From contig QUJQ01000004.1 of assembly GCA_003480725.1 (NCBI GenBank), positions 1 through 64,000 on the forward strand: a stretch of 64,000 nucleotides of DNA, in the 5' to 3' direction. Positions 1-10,301 of the stretch are shown piece after piece (positions within the stretch are counted from its first letter, which is position 1; the number at the start of each line of letters is the position of its first letter). The notes below the pieces were generated by a model. The model was not told the DNA's origin. It was given only the letters and a program-made list of their open reading frames with translations, and did no database searches. The DNA is from Clostridiaceae bacterium AM27-36LB. GTDB taxonomy: Bacteria > Bacillota > Clostridia > Lachnospirales > Lachnospiraceae. The translations under genes and the position numbers were made by a program.

Positions 1-33
1 AGGGTGGATTAGGGACTTTCACCCATTAGAAAC

Positions 34-88
34 GTGCGCCGCAAGGCGCACACAAAAACCGCTGCCCACACATGCAGCGGTTTTCATT
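34..88. terminator. two hairpins at the left edge, the second terminator-like
   Basis: A 7-bp hairpin (GTGCGCC/GGCGCAC, 34-40 and 45-51) is followed by an 11-bp stem (AAAACCGCTGC 55-65, GCAGCGGTTTT 74-84) that has A and T tracts on its two sides. The second hairpin could end transcription from either direction. It serves the minus-strand gene that ends at 128, or a gene beyond the left edge, or both. Confidence 0.55.
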
Positions 89-127
89 ATAGGAGTTATG
101 TACGTTATATGGGATGTGGAGAGCCTT

Positions 128-490
128 TTACGGTAGATTCCTATACACAAAAAATACAAACAGAACTACTAAAAAAATATACATTCCTGCTTTTTCCCAT
201 GTCCTAAGCCGCAGATCTTTATCCGTTATATATGCATATAAAGATTTTAACACAAGCCATAGTAAAAATGGTCCCCACAAAAGCAGAACAGGATGAGCAT
301 TATATGCCTCGCGAAAATTTCCGTGCAGCAATTCTAAAAGCATATGTGTGACTCCACAACCAGGGCATTGCAAATGTGTAAAATACCGGAACAGGCAAGG
401 AAATCCTGTTCCGGTATTGCTTACAAACACTGTATAAATGCCCAACATCAGGCATATCAGAAAAACATTTTCTATACGCTTATGATTCAT
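128..490 (-). CDS. DUF2752 family membrane protein
   Basis: A 120-residue integral membrane protein resembling the DUF2752 family. The family hallmark CPGCG at residues 42-46 is followed by THMLLELLHG and a conserved AHP. There are about three hydrophobic segments (roughly 8-25, 66-86 and 98-115). The family has no established biochemical role. The start codon overlaps the stop of the upstream DUF4234-like gene by four bases, so the two are probably translationally coupled and may act together in the membrane. Family assignment is from motif recognition; function is unknown. Confidence 0.8.
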   Translation of the reverse strand: MNHKRIENVFLICLMLGIYTVFVSNTGTGFPCLFRYFTHLQCPGCGVTHMLLELLHGNFREAYNAHPVLLLWGPFLLWLVLKSLYAYITDKDLRLRTWEKAGMYIFLVVLFVFFVYRNLP

Positions 491-834
491 GCCTCATCCT
501 GTTCAATCAGTTTGTTAAGCTCATGCTGAATCAATGCATATGCAATCACGCCTCCAAAGATATATAAAATCAAATAGAGCACTCCCCCGTTAGAAGCCGG
601 CGTTCCTCTGTTAGCCTTTGCCTTATCAATCTTCTCTCCACAGCAATATGCCCAGTAGAGACCATAAATGCCACAGGTGATCAATGTGAAGATCAATGCC
701 ATGACTCCTGTGGTTTTCTGTTCACCAGCCGCCTGATTCGTTTCATCTGTCAGGCATACAAACCAGTATAAGCCATAGATTCCACAAGTAATCAGCGTAA
801 AAATAATACTCAGTGCAATATTTCTTTTCTTCAT
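487..834 (-). CDS. DUF4234-like membrane protein with internal duplication
   Basis: A 115-residue membrane protein of the DUF4234 type. The segment IFTLITCGIYGLYW occurs twice, near residues 13-26 and 48-61, so the first two membrane hairpins are near-identical copies. A third hydrophobic segment lies at about 86-102. An AAAGGAG ribosome binding site precedes the ATG at 834. It forms a two-gene unit with the DUF2752 protein through a four-base overlap. No enzymatic residues are evident and the role is unknown. Confidence 0.75.
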   Translation of the reverse strand: MKKRNIALSIIFTLITCGIYGLYWFVCLTDETNQAAGEQKTTGVMALIFTLITCGIYGLYWAYCCGEKIDKAKANRGTPASNGGVLYLILYIFGGVIAYALIQHELNKLIEQDEA

Positions 835-901
835 AACACACTTCTCCTTTGTGTTTATTTTTATTGATTATATCACTTATAAGACTTTTAGACAATGTAA
901 A

Positions 902-1072
902 TCAGACTTTCATATATAAAAATCCTATACTTAAATCATCTTCACTAATCTTCTGAAAGTGCTCGGCAAAGTTCTCTAAAAGCAGTTCCTCCACTTCCTT
1001 TTCCTCATATTTCACCAGCCATCCATTGATTCTGGCAACTGAGGACGACGATCTGCAGAAAGTTGCCAGGTT
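902..1072 (-). pseudogene. possible remnant of a small protein gene
   Basis: Read on the minus strand, this stretch is open for about 57 codons and ends in TGA at 902-904. The encoded C-terminus is strongly acidic and helical (for example EEKEVEELLLENF). No start codon with a ribosome binding site is visible upstream, where the sequence becomes A/T-rich and closed. It could be the tail of a decayed helix-turn-helix or accessory protein, or a chance open frame. The family is not recognised. Confidence 0.25.
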
Positions 1073-1096
1073 TGGGAAAAAATTTTATTTTTTGCA

Positions 1097-1126
1097 TAAA
1101 AATACCACCGGTCACTCAACCAGTGG
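1097..1126 (-). terminator. imperfect hairpin with U-tract, minus strand
   Basis: CCACcGG (1105-1111) pairs with CCaGTGG (1120-1126) and is followed on the minus strand by a TATTTTTAT run (1097-1104). It lies downstream of both tRNA-Leu and the inverted repeat at 1152-1239, so it may end a transcript that contains them. Confidence 0.45.
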
Positions 1127-1151
1127 CATCAATCATCTTTATTGTTTTACC

Positions 1152-1239
1152 AAAGAATTATTGGTGGATGTGCCCCTTCCCACATTTCTTTTGGCCTGAT
1201 AGGCGTGTAGCAGCACAATCTCTACTTCAATAATTCTTT
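1152..1239 (-). repeat. 88-bp element bounded by perfect 12-bp inverted repeat
   Basis: AAAGAATTATTG (1152-1163) is the exact reverse complement of CAATAATTCTTT (1228-1239). On the minus strand the enclosed RNA could form three short hairpins: GUAG/CUAC, GCCU/AGGC and AUGUG/CACAU. A terminator-like hairpin follows at 1097-1126. This could be a small structured RNA or a miniature mobile element. A 30-codon open frame ending in TAA also runs through it, so a decayed coding end cannot be excluded. Confidence 0.4.
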
Positions 1240-1252
1240 AAGTAATTTTTCA

Positions 1253-1334
1253 TGCGGAACGTGGGACTTGAACCCACACGCCTTGCGGCACAAGAACCTA
1301 AATCTTGCATGTCTGCCAATTTCATCAGTTCCGC
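1253..1334 (-). tRNA. tRNA-Leu (anticodon UAG)
   Basis: The acceptor stem GCGGAAC (1334-1328) pairs with GTTCCGC (1260-1254), with discriminator A at 1253. A long variable arm (TGCCGCAAGGCGT) marks a class II tRNA. The anticodon stem CAAGA/TCTTG encloses the loop TTTAGGT, giving anticodon UAG, which reads CUA leucine codons. The T arm GTGGGTTCAAGTCCCAC is canonical. The CCA end is not encoded. Confidence 0.93.
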
Positions 1335-1378
1335 TCAATGAATTTATCTTATCATCTGTGACTGAAAAAGTCAATTCA

Positions 1379-1407
1379 AAAGGCATTGCTCACCGCAATG
1401 CCTTTTT
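1379..1407 (-). terminator. intrinsic terminator after the glucokinase gene
   Basis: A perfect stem AAAGGCATTGC (1379-1389) / GCAATGCCTTT (1395-1405) with a five-base loop and T runs on both sides. It lies about 80 bases past the glucokinase stop and before tRNA-Leu. Confidence 0.7.
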
Positions 1408-1483
1408 CACATAATTACAGTTCATCTGCACCATTCGCAGAATCGCGCTTACAGCGCTTTTCCCTGCTACGTGGCTGCCTGCC

Positions 1484-2428
1484 TTACTGCTCCAGCACCA
1501 GTTTTGCCGAGCCATACATACCGGCATCATTACCAAGTGTTGCCAGCACAAACTTTGCGCCGCGGCAGCCGCGGAAGGTATATTTAAGATAGTATTTCTT
1601 TATGTAGTCCAGGATGACCGGGCCTGCTTTGGACACGCCGCCACCGATGACAAATACTTCCGGATCAACGGTAGATGCCACATTGGCAAGTGCCAGCCCC
1701 AGATATTTTCCGAAACGTTCTGCCACATCTTTGGCAAATGCATCGTCTGCTTTTACTGCATCCCAGATATCTTTGGCAGTCATGGTCTCTGGCTGAAGAG
1801 TTGTTCCCTTAGTATCAGCGCCCTGACGAATCATCCATTTTGCAAGAGTCACCATTCCGTTGGCAGATGCCAGCTGCTCCAGGCATCCCTGGTTGCCACA
1901 GCCGCAATTCCAGTCCACAGCATCTTCCACATGAATGTGTCCGATCTCGCCGCCTGCGCCGTTGGCTCCGGTAATGATCTTTCCATCAATGATGATTCCA
2001 CCGCCAACACCGGTTCCCAATGTTACCATGACACCGCTCTTATGTCCGGCTGCGGCACCTTTCCACATCTCTCCCAGAGCTGCCACATTGGCATCATTGC
2101 CGCCCTTGCTCACAAGTCCGGTCAGTTCGGTCAGTTCTCTGGTGACCTCTTTATAGCCCCAGCCAAGGTTTGCGGTATGCGGCACAATGCCCTCTGCATT
2201 GATCGGTCCCGGAACTCCGATACCGATACCAGTCACTGAATCCTTCTCAATTCCACGCTCTTCCAGCTTCTTCTGTACTGCTTCTGCAATATCCGGCAGA
2301 ATGGCTTTTCCCTCATTCTCGGTTCTGCTGGGAATCTCCCATTTTTCCAACAGCTCACCATCCACACGGAACAGTCCCATCTTCACAGTGGTTCCGCCCA
2401 CATCAATTCCAAAACAGTATTCTTTCAT
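1484..2428 (-). CDS. glcK: ROK family glucokinase
   Basis: A 314-residue sugar kinase that phosphorylates glucose with ATP to glucose 6-phosphate in the cytoplasm. The N-terminal phosphate-binding motif is FGIDVGGTTVKMG. The ROK zinc site is CGCGNQGCLE, and GVMVTLGTGVGGGII precedes it. The start chosen is ATG 2428 behind GGGGGA, which gives the usual family length. An upstream ATG at 2443 would sit right behind the hprK stop without a good binding site. The position directly after HPr kinase ties sugar phosphorylation to carbon catabolite control. Substrate specificity beyond glucose cannot be read from sequence. Confidence 0.88.
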   Translation of the reverse strand: MKEYCFGIDVGGTTVKMGLFRVDGELLEKWEIPSRTENEGKAILPDIAEAVQKKLEERGIEKDSVTGIGIGVPGPINAEGIVPHTANLGWGYKEVTRELTELTGLVSKGGNDANVAALGEMWKGAAAGHKSGVMVTLGTGVGGGIIIDGKIITGANGAGGEIGHIHVEDAVDWNCGCGNQGCLEQLASANGMVTLAKWMIRQGADTKGTTLQPETMTAKDIWDAVKADDAFAKDVAERFGKYLGLALANVASTVDPEVFVIGGGVSKAGPVILDYIKKYYLKYTFRGCRGAKFVLATLGNDAGMYGSAKLVLEQ

Positions 2429-2447
2429 CCCTTTATCCCCCATGGTC

Positions 2448-3377
2448 TTATTTTTTATTGCGGTTAATACTTTCCTGCACTCTGCGATACAGCTCCTGAG
2501 CTGCATTATAGCCCATCTTCTTCTGTCTGTGATTAACAGCCGCAGACTCTACGATGATCGCCAGGTTCCGGCCCGGACGGATCGGAATCGAATGACAAGT
2601 CACTTTATTACCAAGGAACTCGGTGTATTCCTCATTGAGTCCCAGACGGTCGTACTCTTTGTCCTTGTCCCACTCTTCCAGTTTGATGACCAGATCAATG
2701 CTCTGGGTCTCACGGACGCTTTCAACACCATACAGAGTCTTCACATCAATAATACCGATACCGCGAAGCTCGATGAAATGTCTGGTGATCTCCGGTGAGG
2801 TTCCTACCAGCGTATCATCGCTGACTTTGTGGATCTCAACCACGTCATCGGTAATCAGACGGTGACCACGCTTAATCAGCTCCAGAGCCGCCTCACTCTT
2901 ACCAATACCACTCTCGCCCATGATCAGGATACCTTCACCATAAACATCCATCAGAACACCATGGATAGAAATACATGGTGCCAGTTCCACGCCAAGCCAG
3001 CGGATAACTTCTGCCATCAGGTCAGATGTGATGCGATGGCTGGAAAGCAGCGGCTTGTGATATTTCTTTGCCAGTTCGATCATATCCTCATCCGGTTCTG
3101 TCCGGGTGGAATAGATCACACACGGAATATCGCTGGATAAAAACTGCTCATAATTGGCCAGCTTTACATCTCTGTCCAGACTCTTCAGATAGGTATACTC
3201 TACATATCCAATAATCTGTACACGCTCACTTGCAAAATGCTCAAAATATCCGGCAAGCTGCAGAGCCGGACGGTTGATCTCCGGGCTGCTGATCTCGATC
3301 TCATCGGTGGATACTTCCGGCACCAGATTTACAAGCTGCAACTTCTCGATCATCTTATTTAACTTTACGGATGACAT
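2448..3377 (-). CDS. hprK: HPr kinase/phosphorylase
   Basis: A 309-residue bifunctional enzyme that phosphorylates and dephosphorylates the regulatory serine (Ser46) of HPr, the central switch of carbon catabolite repression in Firmicutes. The Walker A motif GESGIGKS lies at about 154-161 and the C-terminal family signature includes IPIRPGRN. The N-terminal domain of about 130 residues is present, so the protein is full length. The start follows AAGGAG. It is transcribed with uvrC upstream and the ROK glucokinase 19 bases downstream. Confidence 0.95.
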   Translation of the reverse strand: MSSVKLNKMIEKLQLVNLVPEVSTDEIEISSPEINRPALQLAGYFEHFASERVQIIGYVEYTYLKSLDRDVKLANYEQFLSSDIPCVIYSTRTEPDEDMIELAKKYHKPLLSSHRITSDLMAEVIRWLGVELAPCISIHGVLMDVYGEGILIMGESGIGKSEAALELIKRGHRLITDDVVEIHKVSDDTLVGTSPEITRHFIELRGIGIIDVKTLYGVESVRETQSIDLVIKLEEWDKDKEYDRLGLNEEYTEFLGNKVTCHSIPIRPGRNLAIIVESAAVNHRQKKMGYNAAQELYRRVQESINRNKK

Positions 3378-3445
3378 ATTCTGTACTCCTTTTCTTCACA
3401 CGGCTGAACCGTTTCCAGCCTTCATATAGTAAAAGTTTAACACGT

Positions 3446-5263
3446 TTAATTCTGCTTCGCAACATGGAAAAACTCGTAGACCTGACGGGCTGACAGACTG
3501 TTCATCCCCTCCACCTGCGCCAGTTCTTCCTCGCTGGCTGCCTTCAGATCATCCAGAGTCTGGAATGCCTTCATCAATGCCCTCCTTCTTGCCGGACCAA
3601 TACCTTTGATATCGTCAAGCACCGAATGCACCTGCTCCTTGCTTCTAAGAGAACGGTGATATTCAATGGCAAACCGGTGGGCCTCATCCTGAATACGTGT
3701 CACCAGACGGAAGCCCTCACTGTCCCGGTCAATAGGGATCTCCACATTGTTAAAATAGATACCTCTGGTCCTGTGGTGGTCATCCTTTACCATCCCACAT
3801 ACAGGAACATGCACGCCAACCGCATCCATAACCTTCAGCGCGATGTTCACCTGCCCGCGGCCTCCATCCATCATGATCAGATCCGGATAAGTCTCATAAT
3901 GAGAGAGTCTTCTGGTCAGCATCTCTTCCATACTGGCATAATCATCAGCCCCCTGTACCCCACGGATCCGAAACTTTCTGTAATCAGACCGCTTCGGTTT
4001 TCCTTTTTCAAATACGACCATAGAGCCGACTGTCTGGAAACCGCTGATATTGGATATGTCGTATGCTTCCACTCTGGATATCTCCGGCAGATTCAAAAGT
4101 CCTGCGATCTCCTTCATGGCACCGATGGTTCTCCCTTCTTCGCGGCGGATCCGCTCTTTATCCTGATCCAGCACCATCTTCGCATTTTTCTGGGCAAGTT
4201 CCACCAACTTCTCCTTCTCACCCTTCTTAGGCACACAAATATGCACCTTCTGACCTTTCCGCTCGCTCAGCCAGCTCTCGATAACTTCTGCTTCCCCGAT
4301 CTCATACTGCATCATGATCTCTCTGGGAATATACGGAGTTCCTGCATAAAACTGCTTCACAAATGCTACCAGGATCTCTTCTTTCTTATCATCTGCCGCA
4401 ATGTGCAGACAAAAATGATCTCGTCCGATGAGACGTCCATCCCGGATAAAGAACACCTGCACTACCGCATCTTCCCGGTCTTTCGCCATGGCGATCACAT
4501 CTTTATCTTCCATATCGCTGTTCGTGATCTTCTGCTTCTGCGCGATCTTCTTCACACTTCCCAGCAGTTCCCGATATTCGATGGCTTTCTCAAACTCCAT
4601 CTCTTCTGCCGCCTGCTGCATCTTCTCTTCCAGTTCTTTCAAAATGGGAGCATAATTTCCATTGAGAAAATGTAATGCTTTTTTCACGGATTCTCCGTAT
4701 TCTTCTTTGGAAATGTAGCCCTGACAGGGGGCTGGACACTGATGAATGTGATAGTTCAGACAGGGCCGTTCCTTTCCCTGCATCTTCGGAAGCTGCCGGT
4801 TACAGGTGCGGATTCCATACAGCTTGTGGATCAGATCAATGGTATCCTTTACCGCAGCTGCGCTGGTATACGGTCCATAGTATTTTGCTTTGTCTTTGTA
4901 CATCTGTCTGGCAAACAGCACTCTTGGGAAATCCTCCTGAACCGTTACCTTGATGAACGGATATGCCTTATCATCCATGAGCATGGTATTGTATTTAGGC
5001 CGATGCTCCTTGATCAGATTGCACTCCAGAACCAGAGCCTCAAGCTCTGAATCCGTGATAATATACTCAAAGCGCGCAATATGGGTGACCATCTGCTCGA
5101 TCTTCACCCCTTTATTGCGGCTGGACTGAAAATACTGCCGTACACGGTTCTTAAGCGAAATGGCCTTGCCCACATAGATGATCGCATCCCGCTCATCATG
5201 CATCAGATATACGCCCGGCTTGGACGGCAGTTTTTTCAGTTCTTCCTCAATATTAAATGCCAT
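3446..5263 (-). CDS. uvrC: excinuclease ABC subunit C
   Basis: A 605-residue DNA repair nuclease that makes both incisions around lesions bound by UvrAB. Domains in order are an N-terminal GIY-YIG nuclease ([19 protein letters not shown], about 16-34), a cysteine-containing linker (CPAPCQGYI), a UVR motif near 200-235, the RNase H-like endonuclease domain ([22 protein letters not shown]), and C-terminal helix-hairpin-helix repeats ([14 protein letters not shown]). The length is typical. It lies six bases after ftsH and ahead of hprK, so the four minus-strand genes 7183-1484 may form one transcript. Confidence 0.96.
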   Translation of the reverse strand: MAFNIEEELKKLPSKPGVYLMHDERDAIIYVGKAISLKNRVRQYFQSSRNKGVKIEQMVTHIARFEYIITDSELEALVLECNLIKEHRPKYNTMLMDDKAYPFIKVTVQEDFPRVLFARQMYKDKAKYYGPYTSAAAVKDTIDLIHKLYGIRTCNRQLPKMQGKERPCLNYHIHQCPAPCQGYISKEEYGESVKKALHFLNGNYAPILKELEEKMQQAAEEMEFEKAIEYRELLGSVKKIAQKQKITNSDMEDKDVIAMAKDREDAVVQVFFIRDGRLIGRDHFCLHIAADDKKEEILVAFVKQFYAGTPYIPREIMMQYEIGEAEVIESWLSERKGQKVHICVPKKGEKEKLVELAQKNAKMVLDQDKERIRREEGRTIGAMKEIAGLLNLPEISRVEAYDISNISGFQTVGSMVVFEKGKPKRSDYRKFRIRGVQGADDYASMEEMLTRRLSHYETYPDLIMMDGGRGQVNIALKVMDAVGVHVPVCGMVKDDHHRTRGIYFNNVEIPIDRDSEGFRLVTRIQDEAHRFAIEYHRSLRSKEQVHSVLDDIKGIGPARRRALMKAFQTLDDLKAASEEELAQVEGMNSLSARQVYEFFHVAKQN

Positions 5264-5269
5264 AATTAT

Positions 5270-7183
5270 TTACTCTGCAAAAATCAATTCTTCCTGGTGA
5301 TATTCATTTGCTTCATCTCTCACCTTATGGAAGATCTCCATAAATTCTTTACCGGTAATGGTCTCCTTTTCGATCAGAAATACAGAGATCTGATCCAGAC
5401 ACTCACGGTTCTCTGTGAGCAGACGTTTTGCTTCCTCATAAGCTTCCTTCAGAATCCGCATAACTTCTTCATCCACATGGGATGCCGTCTCATCACTGCA
5501 ATTCAGGACACTTCCATTGTCCAGATACATGCTCTCTCTGGATTCCAGTCCCATAAGACCGAACTTCTCGGACATACCATACTGGGTCACCATGGCTCTC
5601 GCCAGATTAGTCGCCTGCTGGATATCATTGGATGCTCCGGTGGTAACAGAATCAAATACTACTTCCTCTGCTGCACGGCCTCCCATGCATACGACCAGAC
5701 GGGCAAGAATCTCTTTCTTGGACAGAAGGAACTTCTCTTCCTCCGGTGTCTGCAGTACATAGCCAAGAGCTCCGCTGGTACGCGGAATGATCGTGATCTT
5801 CTGTACCGGCTCAGCATCCTTCTGAAGTGCACTGGTCAATGCATGACCAACCTCATGATAGGATACCACTTTCCGTTCTTCTTCACTTAAGATCTTATTC
5901 TTCTTCTCTTTACCCATCATGACCACTTCCATGGCGTCAAACAGGTCTTTCTGGCAGATGGCTTTTCTGCCATTCTTGACAGCCATGATAGCTGCCTCGT
6001 TGATCATATTTGCAAGATCTGCACCTACTGCCCCACTGGTCGCCAGTGCAACAGCTGCCAGATCCACCGTCTCATCCAGCTTCACATTTTTCACATGAAC
6101 CTTCAGAATATCCTCACGACCTTTGAGATCCGGGCGCTCCACAATGATCCGGCGGTCAAAACGGCCCGGACGCAGAAGGGCCTGATCCAGCACCTCCGGA
6201 CGGTTGGTTGCCGCCAGAATGATGCAGGCCTGATTACTCTCAAATCCATCCATCTCAGCCAGCAGCTGGTTCAGGGTCTGTTCCCGCTCATCGTTGCCTC
6301 CCATACGGGAATCACGGCTCTTGCCGATGGCATCGATCTCATCAATAAATACAATACAAGGTGCATTTTTCTTAGCTTCTTCAAACAGGTCACGGACACG
6401 GGATGCGCCCACACCTACGAACATTTCCACAAAATCAGACCCTGCCAGAGAGAAGAACGGCACATGTGCTTCTCCTGCCACAGCCTTTGCCAGCAATGTC
6501 TTACCAGTTCCGGGAGGGCCTACAAGCAGTGCACCTTTCGGAAGCTTTGCACCGATCTCGGTATATTTTTCCGGATTATGAAGGAAGTCAACCACTTCCA
6601 CAAGAGATTCCTTTGCCTCTTCCTCACCAGCCACATCCTTAAATGTGACACCTGTCTCTTTCTCAATATAAACCTTGGCTTTGCTCTTACCGACGCCCAT
6701 GACGCCTCCGCCTCCGCCCATACGGCGCATAAATCCGCTGAACAGAACCCACAGAAGAATCATCGGTACCACAATGGACAGAATATTCAGCGCAATGCTG
6801 ATCATAGCATCATTCTGGATATATGGCTGGATCTCCACATTCTTCTCCCTCATCAAAGGCAGAAGCTCTGTATCATTCGCCATCTTACCTGTATAATAAG
6901 TAAGCGTTACTCCACCTTTATCTTTTTCCTTCGGTGTGATCTTCCATGTAGAACCCGTATCCTCCACAGAAGCTACCTCATCTGCCTCCAGCATATCCAG
7001 GAATTTATCATATGTAATCTCCTGGGATGTTGCCTGTGTGTACTGATTGTTAAACAGTGCCCACACCAGGATCGCAGCTATTACAAAGACAGCAAACATC
7101 AACATATTCTGTGTGTTTTTCGGTGCTTTGCCGCCATTGTTATTTCCATTCCCTTTATTGTTTGGGGGTGTATTGTTATTCAT
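5270..7183 (-). CDS. ftsH: ATP-dependent zinc metalloprotease FtsH
   Basis: A 637-residue membrane AAA+ protease that degrades misfolded membrane proteins and short-lived regulators. The N-terminus is Asn/Gly-rich, followed by a membrane segment, a periplasmic-side loop and a second membrane segment near residues 130-150. Then come Walker A GPPGTGKT, Walker [13 protein letters not shown], the SRH arginines, and the zinc site HEVGH. Start ATG 7183 follows AAGGAGGAG; the eight upstream in-frame codons are not used. It is divergent from pyrG across a 190-base A/T-rich spacer. Confidence 0.96.
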   Translation of the reverse strand: MNNNTPPNNKGNGNNNGGKAPKNTQNMLMFAVFVIAAILVWALFNNQYTQATSQEITYDKFLDMLEADEVASVEDTGSTWKITPKEKDKGGVTLTYYTGKMANDTELLPLMREKNVEIQPYIQNDAMISIALNILSIVVPMILLWVLFSGFMRRMGGGGGVMGVGKSKAKVYIEKETGVTFKDVAGEEEAKESLVEVVDFLHNPEKYTEIGAKLPKGALLVGPPGTGKTLLAKAVAGEAHVPFFSLAGSDFVEMFVGVGASRVRDLFEEAKKNAPCIVFIDEIDAIGKSRDSRMGGNDEREQTLNQLLAEMDGFESNQACIILAATNRPEVLDQALLRPGRFDRRIIVERPDLKGREDILKVHVKNVKLDETVDLAAVALATSGAVGADLANMINEAAIMAVKNGRKAICQKDLFDAMEVVMMGKEKKNKILSEEERKVVSYHEVGHALTSALQKDAEPVQKITIIPRTSGALGYVLQTPEEEKFLLSKKEILARLVVCMGGRAAEEVVFDSVTTGASNDIQQATNLARAMVTQYGMSEKFGLMGLESRESMYLDNGSVLNCSDETASHVDEEVMRILKEAYEEAKRLLTENRECLDQISVFLIEKETITGKEFMEIFHKVRDEANEYHQEELIFAE

Positions 7184-7329
7184 CTTTCTCCTCCTTGTGC
7201 GTAACACTTCTTATTATAGTGAACCTTCTTTTATAAATCAATACACCTGTTCGCAAAAAATCCGTACTTTTTATAAAATAAGTATAAAAAAACAAAAATT
7301 TTTAAGTGGTATTTTTATTTTAGAAGCGA

Positions 7330-7335
7330 TATAAT
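7330..7335 (+). promoter_or_regulatory. -10 box of the pyrG promoter
   Basis: A perfect TATAAT at 7330-7335 lies 40 bases upstream of the pyrG start. The -35 region (about 7307-7312) is poor. The flanking DNA is very A/T-rich, which could act as an UP element. An AGGAGG ribosome binding site is at 7362-7367. Confidence 0.5.
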
Positions 7336-7375
7336 ATAAAATGTTTTTTTAATTACATTCAGGAGGATTTAACCA

Positions 7376-8980
7376 ATGCCAGTAAAATACGTATTTGTAA
7401 CAGGTGGCGTTGTATCCGGTCTTGGAAAAGGCATCACTGCCGCTTCCCTCGGACGACTGTTAAAAGCGCGCGGTTACAAAGTAACCATGCAGAAATTTGA
7501 CCCTTATATCAACATTGACCCAGGTACCATGAACCCCGTACAGCATGGTGAGGTATTCGTGACCGATGACGGCACCGAAACCGATCTGGATCTTGGACAT
7601 TACGAGCGTTTTATCGACGAAAATCTTGATAAGAATTCCAATGTGACCACCGGAAAAGTATACTGGTCCGTTCTTCAGAAGGAGCGTCGCGGCGATTACG
7701 GCGGCGGTACCGTTCAGGTCATTCCTCACATTACCAACGAAATCAAAAGCCGATTTTATCGGAATTACACATCCGAAGATATGCATATCGCCATCATAGA
7801 GACCGGCGGTACAGTCGGTGATATTGAAGGTCAGCCGTTCCTGGAAGCGATCCGTCAGTTCCAGCATGAAGTCGGTCATGAAAATGCGATCCTGATCCAT
7901 GTCACACTGATCCCTTATCTGAAAGCATCCGGTGAAATGAAGACCAAACCAACCCAGGCTTCTGTCAAAGAGCTGCAGGGTATGGGAATCCAGCCGGATA
8001 TTATTGTATGCCGTACCGAGCTTCCGCTGGAAAAAGGCATCAAGGACAAGATTGCTCTGTTCTGTAATGTTCCGAAAGAGCATGTTCTTCAGAACCTGGA
8101 TGTGGAATATCTGTATGAAGCACCGCTTGCCATGGAACAGGAGCATCTGGCGCAGGCTGCCTGCGAATGTCTGAACCTGCCGTGTCCGGAACCGGATCTG
8201 TCCGACTGGACCAATATGGTAGATAAGCTTCGTCATCCGACCACAGAGGTCAACATTGCACTGGTTGGAAAATATATTCAGCTTCATGACGCTTACATCT
8301 CCGTGGTAGAAGCACTGAAGCACGGCGGTATCGACAATCGTGCTGTTGTAAATATCAAATGGATCGATTCCGAGACCGTTACTGAAGAAAATGCAGATGA
8401 GCTGTTTGGTGATGTGACCGGTATTCTGGTTCCCGGCGGATTCGGAAGCCGTGGTATCGACGGCAAGATCACCGCTATCAAATATGCCCGTGAACATAAA
8501 ATCCCGTTCCTTGGCCTGTGTCTTGGCATGCAGCTGTCCATCGTGGAATATGCAAGAAACGTAGCCGGACTGGACGGTGCCCACAGCATCGAGCTGGATC
8601 CGAACACCCAGTACCCGGTGATCGCACTGATGCCGGATCAGAACGGTGTGGAGGATATCGGCGGAACCTTACGTCTTGGCTCCTTCCCATGTGTGCTGGA
8701 TAAGACTTCCAAAGCTTACGAACTGTATGGCGAGGAACTGATCCATGAACGTCACCGCCATCGTTACGAGGTCAATAATGATTTCCGTACAGTCCTGACC
8801 AGCCATGGCATGGTTCTCTCCGGTCTGTCCCCGGATGGACGTATCGTGGAGATGGTCGAACTGAAGGATCACCCGTTCTTCATCGCAACCCAGGCTCATC
8901 CGGAGCTGAAATCCAGACCGAACCGCCCACATCCGCTGTTCAAAGGATTTGTGGAAGCTGCTTTGAAAGCAAAAAAATAA
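7376..8980 (+). CDS. pyrG: CTP synthase
   Basis: A 534-residue cytosolic enzyme that aminates UTP to CTP using glutamine. The N-terminal synthetase domain starts [17 protein letters not shown], with the P-loop-like glycines, and contains [11 protein letters not shown]. The C-terminal class I glutamine amidotransferase domain holds the nucleophile motif GLCLGMQL and a late HPE ([10 protein letters not shown]). The length is typical. It is a single-gene unit bounded by its own promoter and a strong bidirectional terminator. Confidence 0.97.
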   Translation: MPVKYVFVTGGVVSGLGKGITAASLGRLLKARGYKVTMQKFDPYINIDPGTMNPVQHGEVFVTDDGTETDLDLGHYERFIDENLDKNSNVTTGKVYWSVLQKERRGDYGGGTVQVIPHITNEIKSRFYRNYTSEDMHIAIIETGGTVGDIEGQPFLEAIRQFQHEVGHENAILIHVTLIPYLKASGEMKTKPTQASVKELQGMGIQPDIIVCRTELPLEKGIKDKIALFCNVPKEHVLQNLDVEYLYEAPLAMEQEHLAQAACECLNLPCPEPDLSDWTNMVDKLRHPTTEVNIALVGKYIQLHDAYISVVEALKHGGIDNRAVVNIKWIDSETVTEENADELFGDVTGILVPGGFGSRGIDGKITAIKYAREHKIPFLGLCLGMQLSIVEYARNVAGLDGAHSIELDPNTQYPVIALMPDQNGVEDIGGTLRLGSFPCVLDKTSKAYELYGEELIHERHRHRYEVNNDFRTVLTSHGMVLSGLSPDGRIVEMVELKDHPFFIATQAHPELKSRPNRPHPLFKGFVEAALKAKK

Positions 8981-8990
8981 ATCATAACAA

Positions 8991-9033
8991 AAAAGCTGCC
9001 GTCCGCCGGTTCTCCCGGCTGACGGCAGCTTTT
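8991..9033. terminator. bidirectional terminator between pyrG and the AlaX-like gene
   Basis: A 13-bp perfect stem AAAAGCTGCCGTC (8991-9003) / GACGGCAGCTTTT (9021-9033) is extended by an inner GCCGG/CCGGC stem. A-rich and T-rich flanks let it work for both convergent genes. Confidence 0.85.
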
Positions 9034-9042
9034 CTTATGCAC

Positions 9043-10239
9043 TTATGCGAACAGTTTCTCAATCTCACTTCTGGAACCTTTCAAGGATCCCTGTACCATC
9101 TCCGGCTTTCCACCGCCTTTTCCGCTGAATGCCTCATTAAGTTTTTTCGCAAACTCTCTGACATCGGTGGAACTGCTTCCGATAATATAGCGGTAACCAG
9201 TCTCATCTGTTCCTACGAATGCAGCGCAGATTCCCTGGCAGCGTTCGCAGGCATCATTTACAAAATTCCGCACAGCGATGTTGTCCAGTTCTTCTTCAAA
9301 CAGGCAGACAAATTTATCATCCGCCTTGATCTCTTCCAGCTTGCCTGCCAGGTAGGAAGCCTGCATCTGATTAAGCTTCATACGGATCTGGTCCATCTGC
9401 TCTTTCATATGAAGAACCGCATCCCCGATTTTCTCCGGCGGTGCTGACAGAGCTACAGACACTGCGCTCACACCCTTCTGCTTCTTCCGGTAATCTTCCA
9501 GTGCCCGGTCACCGCACTGAATAGTCATACGACAGCCGCCTCTGTGGCGGTCACAGCTGATCACTTTGATCATACCCACTTCACCGGTGCGGCTTACATG
9601 AGGTGCACAGCAGGCACACATGTCCACATCCCCGATACGGACGATTCGCACCTGTCCTTCGATCTCGATCTTGCTCCGATAATCCATGGAAGCCAGTTCT
9701 TCCTTAGTTGGATACAGAATCTCCACCGGAATATTATCCCAGACTGCCTGATTGGCCAGTGTCTCCACTTCCCGCACCTGCTCCGATGTCAGTTCTCCGT
9801 TAAAATCCATGGTGGTCTCGGCTGCTCCCAGATGAAATCCTACATTGTCATATCCATACAGACAATGAATGATGCCTGACAGCATATGCTCTCCTGTGTG
9901 CTGCTGCATTCTGGAAAAACGTTCCTTATAGTCCAGTTCCCCTTTTACTTCTGTTCCCACGGCAACCGGGGCTTCTGTCTCATGATAGATCACTCCATTT
10001 TTCTCATGGGTATCTGTCACTTTGATTCCATCGATCCAGCCCTGATCCCCGAACTGTCCGCCTCCTTCCGGGAAAAATAAGGTGCGATCCAGAACTACCC
10101 GGTATCCTTCCTTTTTCCCCTTGGCAGTAACCTTCTCCTCACAGGACAATACCGTGGCAGTAAATTCTCTGCTGTGACTGTCGTGATAATATAATTTTTC
10201 TGTGGCATCACTGCCGGATGCCAGATGTTTTTCTTCCAT
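9043..10239 (-). CDS. AlaX-like alanyl-tRNA editing protein
   Basis: A 398-residue protein like the editing part of alanyl-tRNA synthetase without the aminoacylation domain. Such proteins hydrolyse Ser-tRNA(Ala) or Gly-tRNA(Ala) in trans. Visible features are the beta-barrel motif LFFPEGGGQFGDQG, the zinc ligands QQHTGEHMLSG (HxxxH) and CACCAPH (CxxxH), then a coiled coil and a DHHA1-like C-terminus ending GGGKPEMVQGS. Start ATG 10239 follows AGGAG; an in-frame TTG lies 27 bases further up. The DHHA1 extension makes it the long AlaX form. It lies 62 bases after the broken methyltransferase gene. Confidence 0.88.
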   Translation of the reverse strand: MEEKHLASGSDATEKLYYHDSHSREFTATVLSCEEKVTAKGKKEGYRVVLDRTLFFPEGGGQFGDQGWIDGIKVTDTHEKNGVIYHETEAPVAVGTEVKGELDYKERFSRMQQHTGEHMLSGIIHCLYGYDNVGFHLGAAETTMDFNGELTSEQVREVETLANQAVWDNIPVEILYPTKEELASMDYRSKIEIEGQVRIVRIGDVDMCACCAPHVSRTGEVGMIKVISCDRHRGGCRMTIQCGDRALEDYRKKQKGVSAVSVALSAPPEKIGDAVLHMKEQMDQIRMKLNQMQASYLAGKLEEIKADDKFVCLFEEELDNIAVRNFVNDACERCQGICAAFVGTDETGYRYIIGSSSTDVREFAKKLNEAFSGKGGGKPEMVQGSLKGSRSEIEKLFA

Positions 10240-10301
10240 AATATATGTCTCCTCTACCTGTACCAATGCCTGTCACTGCTTTTTTCTCTATTCCCTTGTA
10301 T

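Noticed and set aside
2..136. Open frame running in from the left edge to TAG 134-136 (contains DFHPLETC).
   Set aside because: It reads straight through two hairpins, has no visible start and no recognised family. It could be the tail of an off-edge gene but cannot be supported.
3626..4675. 349-codon plus-strand frame opposite uvrC.
   Set aside because: Antisense shadow of uvrC with His/Leu-rich low-complexity translation.
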